This document shows positions 8,515 to 17,646 of a stretch of DNA of 64,000 nt, piece by piece. Source of the stretch: an uncultured Bacilli bacterium. GTDB taxonomy: Bacteria > Bacillota_I > Bacilli_A > RFN20 > CAG-631. Position numbers and translations under genes: made by a program. The notes beneath the pieces were generated by a model. That model did no database searches. It was not told the origin of the DNA and worked only from the letters and a program-made list of their open reading frames with translations. The DNA lies in NCBI GenBank assembly GCA_934201705.1, contig CAKPXF010000001.1, forward strand, positions 186,001-250,000. The letters run 5' to 3'. Each line of letters begins with the position of its first letter. The stretch's first letter is position 1.

Positions 8515-9786
8515 ATGAGAGTAAAATATCAGCAATTATTTAGTAATGAATGTGGAAAATATGCAATAAAAAATTTATTAAATTTATATAAAATAAAATA
8601 TGATGATAGTAAATTGCTTGTTTTTCCTAATGGTTTATCAATGTGGCAAATAAAAGAAGAATTAAATAAATATTTTAATAATGTAAACGTTATATCATTT
8701 AATGTAAATGAATTAAAAAAAGTAGAAGAATTTAAACCATTTATATTATTATTAAAAAAGAATGATATTGGGCATTATGTTGTTGTCTATAAAGTAAATA
8801 AAAAATATTTATATGTTATAGATTCTTTAGCTAATCATTCATATAAAATTAAATATAGCAGCTTGAATACAATTGATTGTATTTTTTGTGAAAATACAAA
8901 ACGTAATTCTTTTAAATTAATAAATATAACTAAAGTTATATTTTTCGTATTTTTATCGATAATTGAATCATTATTACTGCTTTCAACAACCATACTTATT
9001 CAACAAATAATTGATAACGGCTTAAAGGATGCTTTACTTTATTTTGCTATACAATTGCTTTTAAATATTATTACACTTTATAAGACACATGAATTTATAA
9101 AATCATATAAAAGCATTGATAACAATTTTATAAATAACAATTTAGCAAATATTTATAATTTAAAAGTAGAATATTTAAAGCAATATAAAATAGATGAAGT
9201 ATACTATAGGCTTTATGATGCCTATACCTATAAAGGAATGTATTTATCATTTATCTTTAATTTTATAAGTGATGCTTCTTTAGCTATTCTATCCTTTTCT
9301 TTATTATTTGTTTATTCGTATGTAATGGGCTTTATAATGTTATTCTTTGCTAGTATAATAATACTAATTTCTGCTTTATTGACTAAAAGGATTAAAGAAA
9401 CGGTTGAAAATAGAAGAATAAAGGAATTAGAATTTAGAAATTATTATAGAGATAGCTTCACAAATAAAAATAATAATAATCTTTTTAATAATTCATTAAA
9501 GAAAATAAAAGAATTTCAAAAAATAGATATCTTTTACCAAAAAATAATTATTAAAAAAGACTTAATTTTAGTTTGTTTTCAAAGTAGTATAACTATTATT
9601 TTTGTATTTATTTATTTTAGTAGACTTTATGCCTTTTTATCACTTGGCTCTTTAATAGCTACAATCAATTTGATATCATTAATTTTGCAACCAGTTTTAA
9701 GTATGTGTTCACAATTTAGCAACTTTTCTAATATAAAATTAATCAAACAAAGACTATTGGATGTTGAAAAAAATGTTAAAAGTTAA
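8515..9786 (+). CDS. C39 peptidase fused to an ABC exporter membrane domain, no ATPase domain
   Basis: A protein of about 423 residues. Residues 1-135 form a C39 (bacteriocin-processing) peptidase domain: QLFSNECGKYAIKN has the catalytic Gln/Cys pair, IGHYVVVYK the His and YVIDSL the Asp. From about 145 to 400 follow some six hydrophobic segments in the layout of an ABC type-1 exporter membrane domain. The chain ends at QRLLDVEKNVKS, exactly where the linker to the nucleotide-binding domain would begin. Known PCAT transporters are about 700 residues and carry that domain on the same chain. No separate ATPase or GG-leader peptide lies beside it. The start is chosen at the second ATG, 7 nt after AGAGGT. 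A distant ATPase may partner it, or it may act as a membrane peptidase. Confidence 0.82.
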   Translation: MRVKYQQLFSNECGKYAIKNLLNLYKIKYDDSKLLVFPNGLSMWQIKEELNKYFNNVNVISFNVNELKKVEEFKPFILLLKKNDIGHYVVVYKVNKKYLYVIDSLANHSYKIKYSSLNTIDCIFCENTKRNSFKLINITKVIFFVFLSIIESLLLLSTTILIQQIIDNGLKDALLYFAIQLLLNIITLYKTHEFIKSYKSIDNNFINNNLANIYNLKVEYLKQYKIDEVYYRLYDAYTYKGMYLSFIFNFISDASLAILSFSLLFVYSYVMGFIMLFFASIIILISALLTKRIKETVENRRIKELEFRNYYRDSFTNKNNNNLFNNSLKKIKEFQKIDIFYQKIIIKKDLILVCFQSSITIIFVFIYFSRLYAFLSLGSLIATINLISLILQPVLSMCSQFSNFSNIKLIKQRLLDVEKNVKS

Positions 9787-9840
9787 TCATTATTGATTAT
9801 TATCTATCAATTTACTATATAAAATGATAAAATTGTAGGT

Positions 9841-9858
9841 GATATGATAAATCATATC
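9841..9858. repeat. 8-bp inverted repeat before pepP
   Basis: GATATGAT-AA-ATCATATC is a perfect palindrome 18 nt before the pepP start, just upstream of the AAGGAG ribosome site. It has no T-run, so it is not a terminator. It could be an operator or a 5' stabilising hairpin. Confidence 0.4.
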
Positions 9859-9875
9859 AAAAGGAGCTAACTATT

Positions 9876-11609
9876 ATGTATAGTGAAAGAATTAAACAAG
9901 TTCAAAATTATTTAATTAATAATAATATTGATGGATATATCGAATTTATATGTGATGATCATGGTAGTGAATATGTAAATGATCATTATAAAGGAGTAGC
10001 CTTTTTATCTGCCTTTACAGGAAGTGCAGCGACCTTACTAATAACAAAAAGTTCATCTTACCTATGGACTGATGGAAGGTATTTTCTACAAGCAAGTATG
10101 CAGTTATTAAGTTCAAATACCGCTTTAAAAAAGATAGGCATTGATGAAAGTATTATTGATTTTATTAGCAACAATTTAAAATCTGTGGCTTTTGATTTTA
10201 GGGTTGCTAATGTTTTGTTTGTTAAGCAATTATTAGCCAATAATATAAAAGTTATTAACGAAGAAAAGCTTCTTGATAATATTTGGGCAAATAGGCCTAC
10301 ACTTCCTAAAAAGAAAATATTTAGCCTACCTTTAAATGTTGTGTCATGTAAAGCTAGCTTGAAATGCCATAAGGAATTAAGTCATATAAAATCAAAAAAG
10401 GAATATTTCGTTTTAGTTACTGCTTTAGATGATATTGCATATCTTTTAAATGCGAGAGGCTTTGATATTAAATGTAATCCAGTATTTATTTCATTTTTGC
10501 TTTTAAGTAGAACAAATGATAAAGAAATTTATACTTTATATGTTGATAAAGCTAAAGTAAATAATAAAATGCAAGAATATTTCAAAAATGAAAAAATTAC
10601 TTTAAAGCCTTATAATAGTATATATAGTGATATTAAAAAGATAAATGCAACAATTTATTTTGATTCTAATAAAACAAACTATAAATTATATTCAAGTATG
10701 AAAAATGGTAGGAATGTTACTTTATGGGTAAGTAACAAAAAAGCCATTAAATCAAGAGTTGAAATAAATGAAAATAAAAAGGCTCATATAAAAGATGCTA
10801 TTAGTATGTGTAAGTTTTTATATTATGTAAAAACATATGTTAATAAGAAAAAGATGACTGAACTATCATTAATGGATAAATTATATAATCTTAGAAGAAA
10901 ATATAGTAGCTTTGAGCCTTCATTTTCTACAATTTGTGGCTTTAATGAAAATGGTGCAATAGTTCATTATAGTGCTACAAATAATACAAATAAAGATATT
11001 AAAAATGATGGATTGTTACTTGTTGATAGTGGTGGACAATACTATTATGGAACCACTGATATTACAAGAACAATTGTATTAAATAATATAAGTGATGAAA
11101 TGAAATACCATTTCACATTAGTATTAAAATCTCATATTGCTTTAGCAAATGCTGTATTTACTAATAATACAACTGATGCTGCATTAGATAATATTGCTCG
11201 TAAGCCTTTATGGGATGTAAATTTAGATTATAATCATGGTACAGGGCATGGCGTTGGTTACATGCTAAATGTACATGAGGGGCCTCAAAGCATTAGATAT
11301 AATAAAAATAACCCAACCATTATGAAAAAAGGAATGATTACTAGTGATGAGCCAGGTCTTTATTTTGAAAACAAATATGGTATTCGTCATGAAAATGAAT
11401 TATTATGTGTAAAAAATGATAAAAACACCTTAAAATTTGAAGTAATCACTTACGTACCATTTGACCTTGATGGTATTGATGTTAATTTATTAACTAATAC
11501 AGAAAAAGAATGGCTAAACAATTATCATGAAATGGTTTATAATAAAGTAAATAAATATTTAACAAAAAGAGAAAGAGAATTTTTAAAAAAAGCAACAAGG
11601 AAGATATAA
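9876..11609 (+). CDS. pepP: Xaa-Pro aminopeptidase (M24B)
   Basis: A 577-residue cytosolic metallopeptidase that removes the N-terminal residue before proline. It has the long three-domain architecture: a creatinase-like N domain (about 1-130; TDGRYFLQA), a second creatinase-like domain (about 140-290), and a pita-bread catalytic domain (about 300-530). The five metal ligands are visible: Asp in LLVDSGGQYY, Asp in YGTTDITRTI, His in NHGTGHGVGYML, Glu in SDEPGLYF and Glu in IRHENELL. The length fits the eukaryote-like long form found in many Firmicutes. It opens the block that continues through ybeY 1 nt later, so the two are probably cotranscribed and translationally coupled. Confidence 0.95.
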   Translation: MYSERIKQVQNYLINNNIDGYIEFICDDHGSEYVNDHYKGVAFLSAFTGSAATLLITKSSSYLWTDGRYFLQASMQLLSSNTALKKIGIDESIIDFISNNLKSVAFDFRVANVLFVKQLLANNIKVINEEKLLDNIWANRPTLPKKKIFSLPLNVVSCKASLKCHKELSHIKSKKEYFVLVTALDDIAYLLNARGFDIKCNPVFISFLLLSRTNDKEIYTLYVDKAKVNNKMQEYFKNEKITLKPYNSIYSDIKKINATIYFDSNKTNYKLYSSMKNGRNVTLWVSNKKAIKSRVEINENKKAHIKDAISMCKFLYYVKTYVNKKKMTELSLMDKLYNLRRKYSSFEPSFSTICGFNENGAIVHYSATNNTNKDIKNDGLLLVDSGGQYYYGTTDITRTIVLNNISDEMKYHFTLVLKSHIALANAVFTNNTTDAALDNIARKPLWDVNLDYNHGTGHGVGYMLNVHEGPQSIRYNKNNPTIMKKGMITSDEPGLYFENKYGIRHENELLCVKNDKNTLKFEVITYVPFDLDGIDVNLLTNTEKEWLNNYHEMVYNKVNKYLTKREREFLKKATRKI

Positions 11610-11610
11610 T

Positions 11611-12060
11611 ATGGTACAAATTAATTATCAAAATCAAACAAGCTATAAAATGGAAGAATACTTACCTATCTTTAATAAAATTGCAAGATATACCTTAAAG
11701 CAATTTAATATAAAGGGTAAGGTTGAAGTTTCATTAACCTTAGTTTCTAAAAACACAATTAGAGAAATTAATAAATCATATAGAAAAATTGATAAGGTAA
11801 CAGATGTTATTAGCTTTGAAAATGATGAAGGCTTTGAAAAATATGATGGCTTTATTACACTAGGTGACTTGTTTATTTGTGTAAGTAAGGCTAAAAGCCA
11901 AGCGAAGGCTTATGGGCATTCTATGTATCGCGAGGTATGCTTTTTATTTGTTCATGGATTATTACATTTATTAAAAATGGATCATATGAATGAAGAGGAT
12001 GCTAAAAAGATGTTTAAAATGCAAGATGATATTATGGATCATTTTAAAATTGTACGCTAG
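11611..12060 (+). CDS. ybeY: endoribonuclease YbeY
   Basis: A 149-residue zinc-dependent RNase needed for 16S rRNA 3'-end maturation and ribosome quality control. The metal signature is HGLLHLLKMDH near residue 113, the H-G-x-L-H-x5-H motif. The preceding VISFENDEG and GFITLGDLFIC strands are characteristic. The length is normal. Genes follow in the standard Bacilli order ybeY-cdd-era-recO; the dgkA gene often found between ybeY and cdd is missing. Confidence 0.96.
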   Translation: MVQINYQNQTSYKMEEYLPIFNKIARYTLKQFNIKGKVEVSLTLVSKNTIREINKSYRKIDKVTDVISFENDEGFEKYDGFITLGDLFICVSKAKSQAKAYGHSMYREVCFLFVHGLLHLLKMDHMNEEDAKKMFKMQDDIMDHFKIVR

Positions 12061-12071
12061 GAGGATAATGG

Positions 12072-12479
12072 ATGGAAAAAGAAATCGAATTATTAATAAA
12101 TAAAGCTAAAGAAGTATCTGAAAATTCTTACTCACCATATTCAAATTTTAGGGTTGGTGCATCTTTACTAACAAAAGATAATAGAATATATAAAGGTGCT
12201 AATATTGAAAATGCTTCATATGGATTAAGCAATTGTGCCGAAAGAACATGCATGTTTTACGCTTATTCAGATGGTGTAAAAAAAGCAGATATTGTGGCTT
12301 TTTGTGTATATTCTCCAAAAGAATATATGGTTTCTCCGTGCGGTGCATGTCGTCAAGTAATGGTAGAATTATTACCAAAAGATTGTAAAATTTATTTAGC
12401 TTATGGAAGCAAAGGAGAGTATGTTATTTCGTCTCTTGATGAATTAATGCCACTTTCTTTTGATAAAGAGGATTTATAA
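12072..12479 (+). CDS. cdd: cytidine deaminase
   Basis: A 135-residue enzyme that deaminates cytidine and deoxycytidine to uridine and deoxyuridine for pyrimidine salvage. SNCAERTCMF supplies the zinc cysteine and catalytic glutamate; SPCGACRQVM supplies the other two zinc cysteines. The YSPYSNFRVGA start is typical of the small homotetrameric form. The start follows AGGAGG. It works with thymidine kinase (46060-46644) and UMP kinase (54686-55387) in pyrimidine metabolism. Confidence 0.97.
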   Translation: MEKEIELLINKAKEVSENSYSPYSNFRVGASLLTKDNRIYKGANIENASYGLSNCAERTCMFYAYSDGVKKADIVAFCVYSPKEYMVSPCGACRQVMVELLPKDCKIYLAYGSKGEYVISSLDELMPLSFDKEDL

Positions 12480-12481
12480 TA

Positions 12482-13366
12482 ATGAAGTCGGGATTTGTTT
12501 GTGTAATAGGCCGACCAAATGTTGGAAAATCAACCTTAATAAATGCTATTATTGGGCAAAAAGTTTCAATTGTTTCTTTTAAACCACAAACAACAAGAGA
12601 TGTAATAAAAGGCATTTATAATGATGATGATTCACAAATTATTTTTACAGATACTCCAGGTATTCATAAAAGTGAGGATTCTTTAGGAAATATTATGAAT
12701 GCTAATGCTGTATCTGCTGTTAATGATGTTGATGTCATTTTAATGCTAGTTGATATCTCAAAGGATTCAAATGCGTCAGATAAATATGTTATTGAACGTA
12801 TTAAAAATAATAAATGCCCTAAAATTTTAGTAATTAATAAAATTGATTGCAAAGCAAAAATAGAATTACTTCCAATCATTACTCATTATGCTTCATTAAA
12901 CATATTTGATGAAATAATACCTATTAGTGCTTTAAATGAAACAAATATTGATGAATTAGTGAGATTAATTAAAACATATTTACAAGAAGGTCCTAGATAT
13001 TATCCTGTAACTATGGTTTCTGACCATCCTAAAACATTTTCAATTGCTGAAACAGTAAGAGAAAAAATTTTTTTGAATTTACAAGATGAACTTCCTTATT
13101 CTATTGGTGTTTATACAGAAGAGGTAAATGAAAGTGAAGATAAGATAAAAGCAAGGGTGATTGCTTTAGTCACACGTGATTCTCAAAAAGGAATAATTAT
13201 TGGAAAAAAAGGAGAAATGCTAAGGAAAATTACTAAACAAGCTCGAGATGATTTAGCAAATTCGTTAAATAAACAAGTGGTTTTAGAAGTTTTCGTTAGG
13301 GTTCAAAAAGATTGGCGCAATTCTCCATCTATTTTAAAAATGCTAGGATATGAAATAAATGATTGA
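12482..13366 (+). CDS. era: GTPase Era
   Basis: A 294-residue Ras-like GTPase that binds the 3' end of 16S rRNA during 30S assembly. The G domain shows G1 GRPNVGKSTL, G2 around PQTTRD, G3 DTPGIHK and G4 VINKID. The C-terminal KH RNA-binding domain (about 200-290) includes IIIGKKGEMLRKI. The length is normal. It is 2 nt from cdd, and its last codons overlap recO by 8 nt, so translation is coupled. Confidence 0.98.
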   Translation: MKSGFVCVIGRPNVGKSTLINAIIGQKVSIVSFKPQTTRDVIKGIYNDDDSQIIFTDTPGIHKSEDSLGNIMNANAVSAVNDVDVILMLVDISKDSNASDKYVIERIKNNKCPKILVINKIDCKAKIELLPIITHYASLNIFDEIIPISALNETNIDELVRLIKTYLQEGPRYYPVTMVSDHPKTFSIAETVREKIFLNLQDELPYSIGVYTEEVNESEDKIKARVIALVTRDSQKGIIIGKKGEMLRKITKQARDDLANSLNKQVVLEVFVRVQKDWRNSPSILKMLGYEIND

Positions 13367-14072
13367 AAAAAAAGTTATAGGCTTTGTTTATAAAAAAGTT
13401 GATTATAAGGATAATGATGCTATTTTTAATGTGTTAACCTGTAATAGTAAGGAGGTATTTAAAGCTCGTGGAATAAATAAAATTACTAGTAAAAATAAAG
13501 GCGCATGTAATTTTTATACAATTAGTGAATTTATTTTACAAGCCAAAAGTGAAACTAGCAATCAAACATTAAAAACAGCAAGTATTATTAAAATTTATAA
13601 AAAGCCATTTGATGATATTTTGATTTCTAGTAGCTATGCATTTATTTTTTCCTTACTTGAGCAACTAAGTGATGATTTTAATGGCTATGATTTAGCAATA
13701 AAATGCTTTGATTATTTAGAAAATGATACTTATCCACTTGATGTTTTAAATTATTTTTTAAAAAATATGTGTTTTACATTAGGGTATGAGCCGAATTTAG
13801 TAGGATGTGTAAACTGCAATAATAAAAATAATTTAATATCCTTTGATTTTGAACTTGGTGGATTTATTTGCAAGAATTGTTTTGATAGTAAATTATATAC
13901 ACAAATGAACTCTTCGTTTTTAAAAGGCTTATACAATTTTTTTAAAAGCAATGAACTAGTTAAAATGGAAGATTATGAAGCGCTTTATTTATTTAAACTT
14001 TATCTTACTTTTATAAAAAATGTTTGTGGCTTAAGAATTGATACTTCGATATTTGTGCTAAATTGTTTGTAG
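13359..14072 (+). CDS. recO: DNA repair protein RecO
   Basis: A 237-residue recombination mediator that loads RecA onto SSB-coated DNA with RecR. It has an N-terminal OB-fold (about 1-80), then a helical part with a CVNC...CKNC zinc module near 150-175. It overlaps the end of era, as in many Bacilli. RecR is encoded in the same window (22830-23438). Sequence is divergent but length, cysteines and position agree. Confidence 0.93.
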   Translation: MIEKKVIGFVYKKVDYKDNDAIFNVLTCNSKEVFKARGINKITSKNKGACNFYTISEFILQAKSETSNQTLKTASIIKIYKKPFDDILISSSYAFIFSLLEQLSDDFNGYDLAIKCFDYLENDTYPLDVLNYFLKNMCFTLGYEPNLVGCVNCNNKNNLISFDFELGGFICKNCFDSKLYTQMNSSFLKGLYNFFKSNELVKMEDYEALYLFKLYLTFIKNVCGLRIDTSIFVLNCL

Positions 14073-14084
14073 AAAGGATTTTTT

Positions 14085-14678
14085 ATGCTTTTATATGGAA
14101 TAATAATTATTGTATGTGCTTTTATAATAACTTTAATTAATTATATAGCTTTTCATCTTTATAATTGGTATATTTATTTATTAATTGCTGTATCTTTAGT
14201 AGTAATATTTATAATAATAGATGGAGTATTTGCTGGGCTAATACGGTATTTACTACCAAAAAAATTTGTTAATAAGAATTTAAAATTTTATCAAGTATCA
14301 AAAAAAGAAATGAAAATATATGATTTCTTTAAAATCAAAAAATGGAAAGATAAGGTACCAGAGCTCGGTTCGTTTACAAATTTTCATAAAAATAAGATTT
14401 TAAAACCTAAGGACAATGAATACATAGCTAGATTTATAGAAGAAGTATGCTATGGAATGTGGGGGCATTTTATTGGCGCTCCAATGGGTTTTTTGATTTT
14501 ATTACTTGATTTTAATATGTATAGTGGTTCATCTAAATTATATCTTACAATGTTTTTACCATTTGCTATAGTTAATTTTATCTTAGATTTGCTTCCAGCA
14601 TTTGTATTAAGATACAACTTAAATAGACTACAAATTTTATATAAATTTAATTTAAAACATCAAAAAGAGGGAAACTAA
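14085..14678 (+). CDS. CrtO-family membrane acyltransferase-like protein
   Basis: A 197-residue integral membrane protein. Two N-terminal membrane segments (about 3-25 and 28-50) precede a conserved block, IKKWKDKVPELGSF near 85-100. RFIEEVCYGMWGHFIGAP (about 112-130) and two further hydrophobic helices follow, ending in LPAFVLRYNLNRLQIL. The KWKDK...GSF, the central helix with a histidine, and the final RYNRxRL-type motif match the glycosyl-4,4'-diaponeurosporenoate acyltransferase (CrtO) family. Staphylococcal CrtO acylates a carotenoid glucoside, but no carotenoid genes are visible here, so another lipid or glycan acceptor is likely. It sits between recO and a lipoprotein hydrolase. Confidence 0.6.
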   Translation: MLLYGIIIIVCAFIITLINYIAFHLYNWYIYLLIAVSLVVIFIIIDGVFAGLIRYLLPKKFVNKNLKFYQVSKKEMKIYDFFKIKKWKDKVPELGSFTNFHKNKILKPKDNEYIARFIEEVCYGMWGHFIGAPMGFLILLLDFNMYSGSSKLYLTMFLPFAIVNFILDLLPAFVLRYNLNRLQILYKFNLKHQKEGN

Positions 14679-14680
14679 AT

Positions 14681-15736
14681 ATGAATAAAAGAAAATTAAT
14701 GATTTTATCTTTTTTAATGGTATTACCAATTGCTTCATGTAATAGTAACAGTAATAGTAATGAAAGTCAGCAATTTAGCTATGAAGAAAATTACAAGTTT
14801 ACTGATTTAAGCTTAATAAAAATCAAAGAATCAGCAACTTATGATTTGAGTAAAATGTGTAATGAAGACATATCTAATTCTACGTTTGTAAGTTCAAATG
14901 AAAACTTATTAATAGTTGATGAAAAAGGGCTAATAAAAACTAATAATATCAATAAAAATGAAGAAAGTGCTAAAATTGCTATTATACAGGGCGAAAATAT
15001 TCAAGTAATCGATATTATAGTTTATGATAACTCTATTGCTTCTTATTTTGTAAATGTCGACTTAGGTAGCTTATATAATAAAAGTATAATATTTTTTGGT
15101 GATTCAATAACAGACAAGCAATATGGCGAAAATTATACAAATTACTTAAATGATAAGTGTAAGTTTACTTCATTTACTAATGTTGGCCATGCAGGTGGAA
15201 CAATGGCATATAAGCCTTCAGTGTTTAAAAATTATACAGAATATAGAACATTTAAAAATTGCTTTCCAGTAAGCGTTGATGACAATATTGAGAATGTGAA
15301 AAAATCAGATTTTGTATTTATTATGTATGGCGTTAATGACATAACACAAGGTGATGCTACTGATAAGCAAAGCGAGCTTGGAGATCCATTAGGAGAAGAA
15401 GCTATCATTGATGGAAAAACAGATGCTACATTTTGCTCTAGTATGATTTATGGTATAAATAAAATAAAAAGTGTAAATCCAAACGCTATAATTGTATTTT
15501 TTAGTATTATGTTTTCAGATTATGGGAAAAGATATTCTATTAGAGATGAAAAATATAATGAATATATGGAACTTACATGCCAAAATAATGTTGTAAAATA
15601 TGTTGATGTATTTTCGTTATTTGATGAAAATAGCGGTAAATATTATAAAGAACCAGAAGGAGGAAGGCTTCATTTAAATAAGGATGGCTATTTAGTACTA
15701 ACATCATACATTTTAAATGGACAAAAAAAGAACTAA
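14681..15736 (+). CDS. SGNH/GDSL-family hydrolase lipoprotein
   Basis: A 351-residue secreted lipoprotein. The signal peptide ends in the lipobox PIASC at about residue 20, followed by an Asn/Ser-rich tether. An Ig-like or Big2-type stretch covers about 35-125. The SGNH esterase domain runs from about 135 to 350: block I FFGDSITDK (nucleophile Ser), block II VGHAGGTM, block III YGVNDITQ, block V GGRLHLNKDGY. The Asp that normally lies three residues before the catalytic His is Gly here, so activity may be altered. Relatives deacetylate or de-esterify carbohydrates. The next gene is a cytoplasmic SGNH protein, suggesting a duplicated pair acting on one substrate. Confidence 0.85.
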   Translation: MNKRKLMILSFLMVLPIASCNSNSNSNESQQFSYEENYKFTDLSLIKIKESATYDLSKMCNEDISNSTFVSSNENLLIVDEKGLIKTNNINKNEESAKIAIIQGENIQVIDIIVYDNSIASYFVNVDLGSLYNKSIIFFGDSITDKQYGENYTNYLNDKCKFTSFTNVGHAGGTMAYKPSVFKNYTEYRTFKNCFPVSVDDNIENVKKSDFVFIMYGVNDITQGDATDKQSELGDPLGEEAIIDGKTDATFCSSMIYGINKIKSVNPNAIIVFFSIMFSDYGKRYSIRDEKYNEYMELTCQNNVVKYVDVFSLFDENSGKYYKEPEGGRLHLNKDGYLVLTSYILNGQKKN

Positions 15737-15740
15737 CAAT

Positions 15741-16463
15741 ATGAATCTTAAGGAATATTTATATAATAAAAAGGTTGTTTTTTATGGTGATTCAATTACT
15801 CATAACTGGGAAAAATATGATCATTTTATGAATTTAACCCACAAGGATGATAAGAATTATCAGTATGGTCTTGGCTATAATCATGTAAAAATGCTAAATG
15901 ATGTTTGTCATTTTAAAAGCGTTGATAACTTTGCTGTATCAGGTGGTTGCTACGCTAATTGTTATTTACAAAATGCTTTACGTCAATCATTTCGTCATTT
16001 TCCATATCAAGTAACCCATTCAATTTTAAAGTTAAAGGAAGCTGAAATTATTTTTGTGATGTTTGGAACTAATGATTATAGCGAACAAATCCCATTTAAA
16101 GATTATAGGGATGTTGCTAAAAACGAATATCAAGGAGACATGTCATTTTATGAAGGTATGAATTTTGGCTTTAAAAAAATAAAAGAAAATAATCCGAATG
16201 CTAAGATATTTGTTTTAAATATACTAAATAGAACATATCCATATGAAAAAGAGCCATTTAATTATTCAATTTCTGAATACAATTTAGCAATTAAATTAAT
16301 GTGTGAAGTTTATAATATGAATTTAATAGATGTTTCTAATTTGTTTGATAAAGAAAACTTTAAAGGCGGAAGTAAAGAATTATATAGCGATGATGGGTTA
16401 CACCCAAATAAAAAAGGCTTTGAAGCCTTAACTGATTATATTTTAAATTACAAGATAAAATGA
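15741..16463 (+). CDS. SGNH/GDSL-family hydrolase, cytoplasmic
   Basis: A protein of about 240 residues without a signal peptide. All blocks are intact: VVFYGDSITHNW (Ser), VSGGCYAN, MFGTNDYSEQ (Asn) and SDDGLHPNKKGF with the Asp-x-x-His pair. The start is placed at MNLKEYLYNKK, 5 nt after the previous stop, because relatives begin this way. An in-frame ATG at 15717 would add 8 residues and overlap the lipoprotein gene. Neither has a strong ribosome site, so translation is probably coupled. It is the last gene of the pepP block and ends in a strong terminator. Confidence 0.85.
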   Translation: MNLKEYLYNKKVVFYGDSITHNWEKYDHFMNLTHKDDKNYQYGLGYNHVKMLNDVCHFKSVDNFAVSGGCYANCYLQNALRQSFRHFPYQVTHSILKLKEAEIIFVMFGTNDYSEQIPFKDYRDVAKNEYQGDMSFYEGMNFGFKKIKENNPNAKIFVLNILNRTYPYEKEPFNYSISEYNLAIKLMCEVYNMNLIDVSNLFDKENFKGGSKELYSDDGLHPNKKGFEALTDYILNYKIK

Positions 16464-16480
16464 GCTTTTTAAAAGCTCAT
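16460..16480. terminator. Bidirectional terminator between convergent genes
   Basis: A perfect 10-bp hairpin, ATGAGCTTTT / AAAAGCTCAT with a 1-base centre, is followed by TTTTT on the plus strand. It overlaps the stop codons of both the SGNH gene and the convergent 121-residue gene. Confidence 0.85.
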
Positions 16481-16842
16481 TTTTTCCTCATTTCTTCACG
16501 AATTGTATCTTCATCTACATATTCAAGTAAAGGAATAATATAATTTAAATTATGTCGATGGTATAAAAAAATAGTTTGCTTTGTTAAATCATCTTCATAT
16601 GCGATATCCTTAACACTAAGCAAAAAAGATATAGAATAATCCAAATCATATTTAAGAATAGCATTTAAATCATCAGCATCTAAATAAGGAACTAATTTAT
16701 TTAATGATTCATAATCAATACTAGCTTTACTAAATATAGCTTCATATAGCTTTTGTTTAATATTATTATTTACAATAAATGAAGATAAAGCAGCAACAAT
16801 TTCATCAACTGTTAAATTTTTAATTTTATCATAGTTATCCAT
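16477..16842 (-). CDS. Hypothetical protein, 121 residues
   Basis: I do not recognise this protein. It is acidic, helical in composition and has no signal peptide or membrane segment. LTVDEIVAALSSFIVNN near the start and LYHRHNLNYIIPLLEYVD near the end suggest a small helical-repeat fold. The ATG follows GAGGTG at good spacing. It is transcribed alone, convergent to the SGNH genes, and divergent from the next gene. Confidence 0.7.
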   Translation of the reverse strand: MDNYDKIKNLTVDEIVAALSSFIVNNNIKQKLYEAIFSKASIDYESLNKLVPYLDADDLNAILKYDLDYSISFLLSVKDIAYEDDLTKQTIFLYHRHNLNYIIPLLEYVDEDTIREEMRKK

Positions 16843-16938
16843 ATAAGCTCACCTCGACTTTAGTATTTGCTATTTTTTAAGAAAATATATAATTAATTAT
16901 TAAAACATGATAAAATAATAAGGATTGAGGAATAGAAT

Positions 16939-17646
16939 ATGATAAAAGTTGAAATTAATAAAGTTTTAAATAAGAAAAAAAGAATAAAAATTCTTACTTT
17001 TTTGTATTCTATTTCAAATGAAGTATGCTTTAGTGCAATCCATAATTATAAAATTGATGAAGAAACTGGAAATGAAATAATTAATGAATATAAAAAAAGA
17101 TGTATTGAAAAGCATCATGAGCTAAAGGTTTGGTATGATAATAAAGAGCCATTTCTACTTAAATCACTAAAAAAATTAAAAATAAAAACTGAAGATGAAT
17201 TTGTTGATTATCAAAATCAAATCTTTCATTCAGATATGGCGCTTACTAAGCAAATGAATGAAGTAATTAATAAATTAGTTTTGGAGACTAAAATTGTTGA
17301 TTATAAAAAGACTTTTCCTTCAATCGCCTCAAGCTTTGTTGGCTATGAAACCCATATGTTTGATACAGCAATAGTTAGTTTAATTCCTCTTGATATTTTA
17401 ATATATAAAAAAAGTGATGAAATATTAAAAATTTTACTTGATATTGAAAGCTTTTCAAATCCAGTATTGTTTAATAAAGACGAGCAAGTTTACTTATTTA
17501 ATCCTGTCTTTTGTAATGATGAGGAGGGATTTGCTTTAATATATAGTGAGCAAGGAAGTATTTCAATTGTTTTTGATGATAATCAATATTTAGATTTTAA
17601 AAAATTGAAAATAAAACACAAAAAGGAATATGTATATGGTGAATAG
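16939..17646 (+). CDS. Hypothetical protein, 235 residues
   Basis: A soluble, lysine-rich protein with no family I can name. The start is supported by GAGGAA before the ATG. FPSIASSFVGYETHMFDTAI is a distinctive central block and the C-terminal half is beta-rich. Its end overlaps the start of the pseudouridine synthase gene by about 11 nt, so the two form an operon. No signal peptide, membrane segment or metal motif is seen. Confidence 0.7.
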   Translation: MIKVEINKVLNKKKRIKILTFLYSISNEVCFSAIHNYKIDEETGNEIINEYKKRCIEKHHELKVWYDNKEPFLLKSLKKLKIKTEDEFVDYQNQIFHSDMALTKQMNEVINKLVLETKIVDYKKTFPSIASSFVGYETHMFDTAIVSLIPLDILIYKKSDEILKILLDIESFSNPVLFNKDEQVYLFNPVFCNDEEGFALIYSEQGSISIVFDDNQYLDFKKLKIKHKKEYVYGE

